NCBI GenBank assembly: GCA_025057375.1
Contig: JANWWO010000001.1
Location: 83,361-147,360 of the forward strand
DNA length: 64,000 nucleotides
Origin: Candidatus Absconditabacterales bacterium
Lineage (GTDB): Bacteria > Patescibacteriota > Gracilibacteria > Absconditabacterales > Absconditicoccaceae
Direction of reading: 5' to 3'
The notes under the pieces are model-generated. The model saw nothing but the letters and a program-made list of their open reading frames with translations, did no database searches and was not told the origin of the DNA. The translations under genes were made by a program, and so were the position numbers. Below, one piece after another: positions 56,013-64,000 of the stretch. Position 1 is the stretch's first letter, and each line of letters begins with the position of its first letter.

Positions 56013-58556
56013 ATGTCCTCAGATATTCATCATATTGCTCGCACCTCTCGCTGGCTCTATCTTTTCACCTATCTGATGGCACCCCTAGGCTATCTGGTCA
56101 AGATTATAACAGCAGAGATGCTTTCTGTCGAAGATTTTGGAATGCTATATGGGTTGATTGGGCTAGTCTGACTGCTGGGTACGTACAACGACTTGGGGCT
56201 GACGGAAGCACTCCTCCACTTTCTTCCCAAACTCCACGAACCCCACCATCATCGCAAAAGACTTGGTCTAATTGCCCTTGCAAGCATTGCACAAATCACA
56301 ACGAGTATTCTCATTTCCCTGTTCATGATTCGATGATCATCATGGCTCATCTCAGGATATCTGTGTGCATCATCATGTTCTCCTGACCTAATTGCACAAC
56401 TCCCCGTCATTTTGAGACGATTTGGTTGCTATTTTCTCTTTCTCAATATTGGACAAGTGATCAATACCGTTCTCCTGACCCATCATGATACCTTATGGTC
56501 CCAATGACTTGGGCGATTGAGACTCTGTATTATTTTACTTGGAACCATACGGCTACGACGATGAGATCATTGAAGCCTAACGGGATTTATAATTGTATGG
56601 ATACTTGGTTTTTTTGTGCAATTAGCCATCGGTAGTTATCGTCTCATCAGGACATATTGAGCTTTTTTTCGTTTGTCTGATACGGACATGGACTGAGATC
56701 CTCGTCGACGAGACCCACCTTTAACTACATCCTTCATATCTTATGGAATTCAATCTCTCTTGGGGATGAATGCGTGATCCATCCTCTGACATATCGACCA
56801 ACAAACCATTCTCTATTTTCTCTGAGCAACAACAGCCTGACTCATGTCCGTCTATCTCAGCATCAACCAAATACCAATACTTCTACTAGGTCCAATCCTG
56901 TGATTTGTCCTTCCACTCGTTTCTACACGATGGGCTACACACAACCTTCACGGAATCAAGACACTCGTCTCCCTGTTTTCGACGATTTTTTTGATTATAT
57001 GAACATGACTCGCTGTTTTTATCATGATCATGGCGGAGCATATCATCATCGCACTTTTTTGAACAGATTTTTTGGCTACCAAATATTTTTTGTATCGAGG
57101 AACATGGATCACCCCAGTAATCTTGATCAATCAACTCCTCTTGACCACCATGGCTGGCATAGGACGTATCAAAGAAAGGAATATCATATTGTTCATCGGT
57201 ATGCTGATAGCTGTGGGAGGCAATCTTATCTTGGTCCACATCATGGACTATCGTGGCGTATTACTTGCGACAACACTCGCAACGTTATGTATTAGTCTTG
57301 GTCTATGATGGATACTACCCCACGAATGCAAACCACACTTCAATCGACGTTTACTGGCGATCAATGCATGTACTCTTACAGCAACATCCCTTCTCACAAT
57401 TTTCTTCCTCCCAGACATAAGCACAAGGGTTGATTCCTGGCTGTGGTGTATCGTTATTGGCGGACTCCGATGATGTGTATTTGTAGGAGTAAATCGGTCA
57501 CTGATCAAAACACTCCGAACAATGCTCACCCAGTGAAATCCTATCACACTTCCCACAACCACTGCACACAACGCACTTGCACAAGGAGAAGTAATCTGAC
57601 TTCCCACCGAAACTGTCTATGGCCTCGCTGCGGATGCGACCAATGAAGAAGCTGTCAAAAAAATCTTTATGATCAAAAATAGACCACACGACAATCCTTT
57701 GATTATCCATTGTGACTCACTGGCTATGGTGGAGGAGTATGCTAGTTTTTCTCATCCTTGGGAAAAAATCCTCCTGACCCATTTCTCGCCCGGACCCTTC
57801 ACCATCGTCCTCAGAGACAAAGGACGCCTTGCCCCATCCGTCACCGCATGACAACAAACCGTCTGCGTTAGAATACCCGATCATCCCCTTGCTCTCGACG
57901 TCATCAAGGCGTTTGGAAAACCACTCGCCGCTCCATCTGCCAATCCTTCCTGAAAACCAAGTGCCACCACGTCAATGATGGTCAGAGCATATTTTTCTCC
58001 TGATATCTTGCCTATTCTTCTTGATGGCTGACCCTGCACGGGCTGAATCGAATCTACAATTGTCAGGATTGAAACACAAGGAACACAGCACAACTGTCAT
58101 ATTCTTCGTCCCTGATTGATTACACAGGAAGATATAAAAGATACAACAAAACAAGCGATTGAAAAATGACTCCTGACACAAGGAAACTACACCATTTTAG
58201 ATGAGACTAACCACACAACGCATCCCACCACTCCGTGATCCAAATATCGCCACTATGCCCCGCGCAACCCAGTCATCCTTCTTACTACAATACAAAAAAT
58301 TCCTGATAGGAGCATTTTGATTGCAACACAAGAATTTTGGGACACATACACCCACCACTATGACAATGCACAAACGATCACATGGCTTAATCGAGGGAGT
58401 GAAAAAAAACTGACCGACTGTGCTGCGCGTTTATATCAGCTCTATCACGACTGTGACCAATGCTTTGATCAACCAATTTATATCCATACACTCCCCGATC
58501 ACTGATTGGGGAAAGCAATCATGAATAGAGTAAGAAAAAGCATACGCATGGACTAA
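56013..58556 (+). CDS. Wzx/MATE-like flippase joined in frame to a Sua5/TsaC domain
   Basis: 847 codons without TAA or TAG. Residues 1-500 are a polysaccharide-flippase-like protein with about 12 TM helices (MLSVEDFGMLYGLIGLVGLL, LTEALLHFLPKLHE). Residues 504-847 are a full threonylcarbamoyl-AMP synthase: GEVIGLPTETVYGLAADAT, FSPGPFTIVLRDKGRLAPS, PLAAPSANPSGKPSATT, SKYRHYAP. At the junction ATG 57522 would be a natural Sua5 start, and the UGA four codons later (57534-57536) may be the former flippase stop. Under UGA=Gly there is no stop, so a fusion is predicted unless translation restarts at 57522. Confidence 0.72.
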
Positions 58557-58637
58557 AACGTTGATACAAAGTTCTCTTGCAATGATACCCAAAATTGCTA
58601 TAACACATCGTTTTTTATTTTTGTTCTCTCCCCTCTC

Positions 58638-60287
58638 ATGGTTTCTCGATCTGATCTTGCCGATCTCATGTTTCCTAATGTCAAACCAATTTCTTATTGG
58701 ACCAATCTCTATCCCCCAAGACCCACAGGACAAATCGTCACGCGTTTGGGGCCATCACCGACAGGATATATGCATATCGGACAACTTTTTATGGTCCTCG
58801 TCAACGAGGCAATCGCAACCCAATCAAATGGTGTTTTTTTCCTGAGAATTGAGGATACGGATAGCAAGAGAGAGGTTGAAGGAGCCAAAGAGTTTTTGAT
58901 CACCTCACTCAAACATTTTGGTATCAAGATCAGCGAATGACCCATCTGACCAAACGGTGAGGATGTGTGAGCATACGGTCCCTATACCCAGTCTCAAAGA
59001 AAAGACATCTACCATAGTTATATCGCTCACCTCATGAGACAAGGGCTTGCCTATCCATGCTGGATGACGCCTGAAGAACTTGACCAAATCAGAGATCAAC
59101 AAATGCTTGCAAAAAAAGCACCCTGAATCTATGGGACATACTCATTCCGAAGGTCCAAGACTCCTCAGGAATGCCTTGACCAACGAAAAAAGCATCCCGA
59201 TTGTGTGATCAGATTTCGCAACAGTATCTCCCCAGGAACCAAAACGCAGTTTGAGGACGCAAATCGTGGACTGTTATCAATGGCTGACAATTGCCTTGAT
59301 CATGTAATTATGAAATCAAATGACAAACTTCCCACCTATCATCTCGCGCACGTAGTCGATGATCATCTCATGGGGACGACACATGTCATTAGAGGTGAAG
59401 AATGGCTTGTCTCTGTTCCCTGGCATCGTCAGTTGTTTGCAGCATTTGGACGAGAACCACCAATCTACTGTCACACGCCCCTAATCCTCAAGCTCGACAA
59501 TGGCAAAAAACGTAAAATGTCAAAAAGATCTGATCCAGAATGTTCGGTCCATTATTTACTTGAACAAGGCTATACCGTTGAGGGAATCAAACATTATCTC
59601 ACTGCATTAATCAATTCTGATTATGAAGATTGGTTTGTTGCACAGCAAGAAAACAACACCACTGAACCTTTTCGTATACGTCTAGAAGCGATGAACAGCT
59701 CCTGATCACTATTTGATATCACCAAACTTTGATGGTGGAATAATCAGGTTTTAACTAGCTTATCTCATGATGCCTTTTGGGAGTGACTGCTCGCATGGAC
59801 ACAACAGTATGATCCAGACTTTTTTGCTCTTTTGATGGCCAATCCAGACCATGCAAAAAAAATTATCAACTGCGAAAGACTCACTCCCAATGACCCCAAA
59901 AAATACAATACCTGGGCAGATGTCAAAGCAAATATCTGATGTGGATTTGATGAGATCTATGACGCTATGCCAATGCCACAATTCCCCCTTGACAAAGATA
60001 TGGTCAAAGACTTTCTCATCCACTATCGCACAACATTTTCGCTTGATGGTGATGCAATGGCACGATTTGGGCGTTTACAAGAAATGGGAGATATGCTTGG
60101 ATACGCACGCACCAACGCCCAATTCAAGGACTGATGATACAAAGGAAAAATCTGAGACCTTGCGATGATCCTCAGGATTGTTTTATGCAAAAGCACCAAA
60201 ACACCAGATTTGTATGCATTCCAAACAGTCATTGGAAACAAAAAAATCATACAAAGACTTGATCATGCAATCGCGACGCTGTCATAA
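58638..60287 (+). CDS. gltX: Glutamyl-tRNA synthetase
   Basis: 549 residues, class I. HIGH-type GPSPTGYMHIGQL (about 52), GVFFLRIEDTDSKREVEG, YHLAHVVDDHLMGTTHVIRGEEW, KMSKR (KMSKS type, about 292). In QLFAAFG-(CGA)-EPPIYCHTPL the CGA (59451-59453) is the conserved Trp of the family LGWEPP box. The C-terminal helical anticodon-binding region follows. Whether it is discriminating or charges tRNA-Gln too cannot be told. It lies 81 bases after the Sua5 domain. Confidence 0.94.
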
Positions 60288-60314
60288 GTCAGTTTTAGTT
60301 TTTTTTTGTCTCGT

Positions 60315-60863
60315 ATGATGATAACACAACGACGAAAAAAAATCATGGCACTGCCTTTTTTACGCAATCCACGATATGTCAGTGCCTTCATTCTCGGATG
60401 GATGACGCTCTTATTGCTATGAATGATGGGATGGTATGAATATCGTATCGCCACACTAACTAAAGAACTTACTCAAGAAACAGCTATGAACCACAGACCA
60501 CCAGCACCAGCAAGAGACCTCCCAACTGACCGACCTCCTCAACCACAGCCCAGAACAATACCTTTCCCCGAGATTTTTGATGATTTTTTTGGTGAGGAGA
60601 GTTTTTCTCTTCCTCTTCCATGAACAAGCGAAAGCACACAAACCTTTCATCAAACGCGTATCACACCTGAAGGAACGCTCTCCTCAACCATCACCTATAA
60701 ACCACCACACGTCCAGGGAAGCATCACCGCCCCCACACCATCGTCAGCAGCCTCCCTCACCCAAAAACTCCGTGACCTAGGGCTCACAACCAAGCAAGAC
60801 GGGACACGTATATCATTTTCTGGGACAATAAACGACATCTCAGAGCTTATGAAACTCTTTTAG
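60315..60863 (+). CDS. Membrane-anchored protein of unknown function
   Basis: 182 residues from ATG 60315 (172 from ATG 60345). N-terminal TM helix (VSAFILGWMTLLLLGMMGWY), a Pro/Arg-rich linker (RPPAPARDLPTDRPPQPQP), then a small domain (SSTITYKPPHVQGSITAPTP, LTQKLRDLGLTTKQDGTRIS) with a hydrophobic end. Only a few UGA. No family. A small hairpin terminator follows. Confidence 0.68.
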
Positions 60864-60867
60864 GACA

Positions 60868-60888
60868 AACCCATCTGGGTGCTTTTTT
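60868..60888 (+). terminator. Small rho-independent terminator
   Basis: ACCCA and TGGGT with a two-base turn, then GC and six T. It is short, but well placed 5 bases after the stop codon. Confidence 0.6.
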
Positions 60889-61054
60889 ATTATGGCATCC
60901 TTCTCATGTATAGATACAATATTGATACATACAAAAAACCACATCCCCCTCTCCCATTCAATGTTTTTCCTTGCAAAACGCCCCAAAATCATTATAGACA
61001 CAACCATTATAGATACGACTACTATCATATTCCCCCTTTATCTTTTTCCGTTCC

Positions 61055-63643
61055 ATGAAATATACTCGCTGACTACTCAATACCTTCATCTCCCTCCGTT
61101 GGAGTAATGAAGAGATCCAAAAAATGCTTACACATCATAGCTGTGAAATTGAAGAAACAACAAGTAGAACAATCGATCCACGTATTGTCGTGTGACTTGT
61201 CACCGAAATCACACCCCATCCTGACGCAGAAAAACTTGTGGTCTGTACCGTCGATTGTGGGGAATGGGGGACCAAAACAATTTGTACTGGAGCGACCAAT
61301 GTGCAGACAAAAAAATATTATCCAACCGCATTGGACGGAGCAGTAATGCCAGCAATAGGATTGACAATTGGTGAGAGAAAAATGAGGTGAATTCCCTCGC
61401 AAGGGATGCTCTGCGCAAAAACGGAGCTAGGTATTGATGAAGATGAGCATATCCATGGAATTTGGGATATGGAAAACGATGTCGTCGTAACCAAAGACAT
61501 GCTAGGCAAACCGGTCAGAGATCTTTTCCCCTGGCTTGAAGGAGATATGTTTGAAGTAGACAACAAAACAATCACCAACCGTCCTGATCTCACCGGTCAT
61601 CGAGGGATTGCAAACGAACTTTATGCGCTAGCAAAACTCCATGACCCAACCAAAATTTGACTCCATAGCATCGAGATCTATCGTGACTTATTCAACCAAC
61701 GCAATGTCATCCAAGCCCTCATCCATGGAACCCAATCCAAAACACAGATCAATATCCACACCAAAGGGTGCACCAGCTATGTTTTGTGTCAGTTTGGCAA
61801 TATCACAGTCAAACCAAGCTCGATGTATCTCAGAACTCTCCTTCGTGATGCTGGTATCAATCCCAAAAATAATGTTGTTGATATCTCCAACCTCCTGATG
61901 GTGCTGTTTGGGCAGCCAACGCATTTCTTTGACAGTAGCTGTATCGAAGGACATATCATCGTCCGTGATGCCAAAGCGGGGGAAGTGTTTGTTGATTTGA
62001 CAGGAAAAGAATATCGTCTAACCGAGGATGATATCGTGATTGCTGATGAGAAAAAAATCCTCGCATTGGCGTGAGTCATCGGTGGACTTTCGAGTGCAAT
62101 CACTGACAAGACAACGCATATCACGGTTGAAATTGCACATTTTGATCCCATTCGTGTCAGAAAAACTGCCCAAAGACACAATTGCAGAACCGATGCAAGC
62201 ATGAGATTTGAAAAAAATCCAAGTCCTGTCTTACCGTTTTTTGTACATCTTGCGTTGATGGATTTGATCAAAATCTACAAAGATGAATGCCACGATCGAC
62301 GCTATGATGGGCATGCGTTTTCCTGCGATCCTGCGATGGCAGATATTCTCTCCTCTCCTACCCAACTCATCACAACACCCGAAACCATTATATCCAAAAT
62401 TTCATCACATGATACTCCTCACCATGGTGAGAGAGAACACTCTGAGAAGTGAACGAGATCAATCATCAACTCTCTCACTGCTCTCTGATTTTCTGTTGCA
62501 TCAAAAGATCATACCCTCTCCATCATTATTCCTCAGCGAAGAGGTCGTGCCGATATTGCCATTATCGAAGACATCGTTGAAGAAGTCGCCAGAATCCAAT
62601 GATACGATAATATCCTCCCACAAACACCATCATTTCCGATGAGACAAGCAAAAATGGATCCTTTGATTATTCGCAAACGCAAAGCAGAAGATCATTTTGT
62701 CCAGAGATGGAATATGATGCACCTTGAGACCTATCCATGGATCGAAGAATCCTATCTGACCCCATTCGGGTATACAACTCAGGATTGTATCCAGCTCCAA
62801 AATCCCGTTGATGCCAATGCTGCTTCTCTGAGACCAACTATTCTGTCCTCTCTCCTCAAAGCCTGCGTCCTCAATCACAAACGTTTTGATGAGATCAAAA
62901 TCATGGACATCTGACAAATCTGGACAAAAAATAGCCAAGAAAATTCTGATAAGAAAGAGGGATCCTCTGGGGAGTGGAGTGAACAAACACACGTCTGACT
63001 CCTCCGAGCAACCAAAAAACAACCAACCAAGTTCGCAGACGATTGTTTTTATCATCTCAAAGAAGCAATCAGCCAATTGTTGGATCCTGCGTATACATGA
63101 GTCCTCCCCATCATGGACAAAAAAAACCCTCTGAAGGGTATCATCAATCGGACACACAATCCCAATCCAAACGCTCATCCTCGTCAATCGCTCATCTATT
63201 CTACTACCGACCAACCAATTTGCGAACTATTCACCATTCATCCTTCTTTTCTTGCTCCACTCAAACTAGGAAATTGGCATGTTTGTGTCGCATGGATAAA
63301 CCTATCCAAAGCGACAAGACTCTCTGATCCCCTCCTCCGCAACCGCTCACACCATATCGCAACCCTCTCTGACCAAACAATTTCTAGAGACTTGACCTTT
63401 GTGTGCAAAAAAACAATTGCTTCTGACGAGATTATACGTGCAGTGTGGAGTAACGAACATGTTGTTGATGTTAATATTGCCGATATCTATGAAGGAAAAC
63501 CCCTTGCTGATGATGAAAAATCCATCTCAATCACCTATACTATCCGCCCAGAAAAGACACTCACAACAGAGCAAATCAACAACATCATGAATGATATTAT
63601 TACCAACGTTTGAGAAAAAGGTGGATTTTTGAGGATGGAGTAA
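61055..63643 (+). CDS. pheT: Phenylalanyl-tRNA synthetase beta subunit
   Basis: 862 residues. N-terminal tRNA-binding OB domain (VTEITPHPDAEKLVVCTVDC, GATNV), TITNRPDLTGHRGIANELYA (B3/B4 entry), FDPIRVRKTAQRHNCRTDASMRFEK, the B5 segment PQ-(CGA)-RGRADIAIIEDIVEEVARI, and the C-terminal FDX-ACB anticodon domain (ISRDLTFVCKKTIASDEII). The CGA (62537-62539) stands at the conserved Trp of the family PxWRxDI motif. A CGG also occurs (GIIN-CGG-THNPN) at a variable site. pheS is not in the window. Confidence 0.94.
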
Positions 63644-64000
63644 GATGGAAACTAGTCGATACTCAGATATCTCCATTAGAATAAGTCTAAAAATGAAGGA
63701 CACCATCAATCTCTATCTATACAAGACACAGTATCTCAAACACCTATCACTAAACCATAAAGAACCACATAATATAAACACTATGCAGTCAAATAACTTA
63801 CAATCTACATGCACAATGTCCATCACTGGAACGAAATCACAATACCCCCATCAATAACAATGAAGGAAGCGATGAAATACGAGAACAGTATACTTTTTTA
63901 TAAAAACGTATCAGTATGAAATGTATCATATCTCTTAAAAGCACAATATAAAAAAGTATGATCATGGTGTTATGTTATTTGGCTCACCTAGATAATCATA
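63644..64000. other. Downstream region without a supported gene
   Basis: A 70-codon plus-strand frame (63645-63857) has a Lys/Asn/Ser-rich translation with no homologue I recognise and begins two bases after the pheT stop codon. It is probably not coding. The window ends before any next gene is clear. Confidence 0.35.

Noticed and set aside
57522..58556. Separate Sua5/TsaC gene starting at ATG 57522
   Set aside because: Possible, but no stop codon separates it from the flippase under this code, so it is reported as one frame with the start noted.
1..64000. CRISPR arrays, insertion sequences, prophage or rRNA genes
   Set aside because: No spaced direct repeats, transposase motifs or terminal inverted repeats, phage genes or rRNA sequence were seen.

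Overview
The window comes from a bacterium with an altered genetic code. Read with the standard code nearly every gene is shattered by in-frame UGA. With UGA read as glycine (as in translation table 25, used by Absconditabacteria/SR1 and Gracilibacteria) the fragments join into full-length proteins, and UGA falls on conserved glycines: both glycines of the ABC signature LSGG, and the GFV and YGG motifs of glycyl-tRNA synthetase. A second change is visible. In-frame CGA falls again and again on conserved tryptophans: NusG, GlyRS, GltX, PheT, a rhodanese, a dienelactone hydrolase twice, and a CapA domain. A tRNA with anticodon CCG but a tryptophan-type body sits at 41964. I read the organism as a Candidate Phyla Radiation bacterium, most likely Absconditabacteria, with UGA=Gly, CGA=Trp and possibly CGG=Trp. 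TAA and TAG are the stops. Coordinates below use this code.

Layout. 1-3.2 kb: end of a sigma-like protein, ssb, signal peptidase I, secE-nusG. 3.2-5.6 kb (-): a TraG/HerA-like ATPase with a C-terminal S1 domain. 6-12.9 kb: cell-wall and surface genes (VanY peptidase, acyltransferase, phosphodiester glycosidase-like protein, MltG) around ybaB, trigger factor and a prepilin. 13-15.7 kb: anchored surface proteins. 15.9-19.7 kb: glycyl-tRNA synthetase and penicillin-binding protein 1C. 19.8-25.3 kb: a decay zone (lemA, an ABC ATPase, an aspartoacylase-like gene and a GNAT gene, all broken) around an intact beta-propeller protein and a Kazal protein. 26.6-31.9 kb (-): two large unfamiliar proteins, one with an HEWTHH zinc-protease motif and one with a C39-like cysteine-protease domain behind a coiled coil. 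32-38 kb: a pilin and a 1273-residue membrane protein. 38-42 kb: YbjQ proteins, a thioredoxin-like lipoprotein, a sortase and the unusual tRNA. 43-48.4 kb: a two-component system with a small exported repeat protein, rhodanese, DoxX, a DCC protein, a broken dienelactone hydrolase and a zinc ribbon. 48.5-53.7 kb (-): a gene remnant, a Memo-CapA fusion and a DUF3160 protein. 54.4-63.6 kb (+): ABC-F, a flippase joined in frame to a Sua5/TsaC domain, gltX, a small anchored protein and pheT.

The gene set points to a small cell that spends heavily on its envelope and surface: pilins, sortase, peptidoglycan enzymes, secreted protease-like and inhibitor-like proteins. That suits an epibiont or predator of other bacteria, but this is inference. 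Starts are rarely preceded by a Shine-Dalgarno sequence; most follow a U/C-rich tract. Six or seven genes carry frameshifts or nonsense codons, some at homopolymers, so either gene decay or assembly indels are common here.
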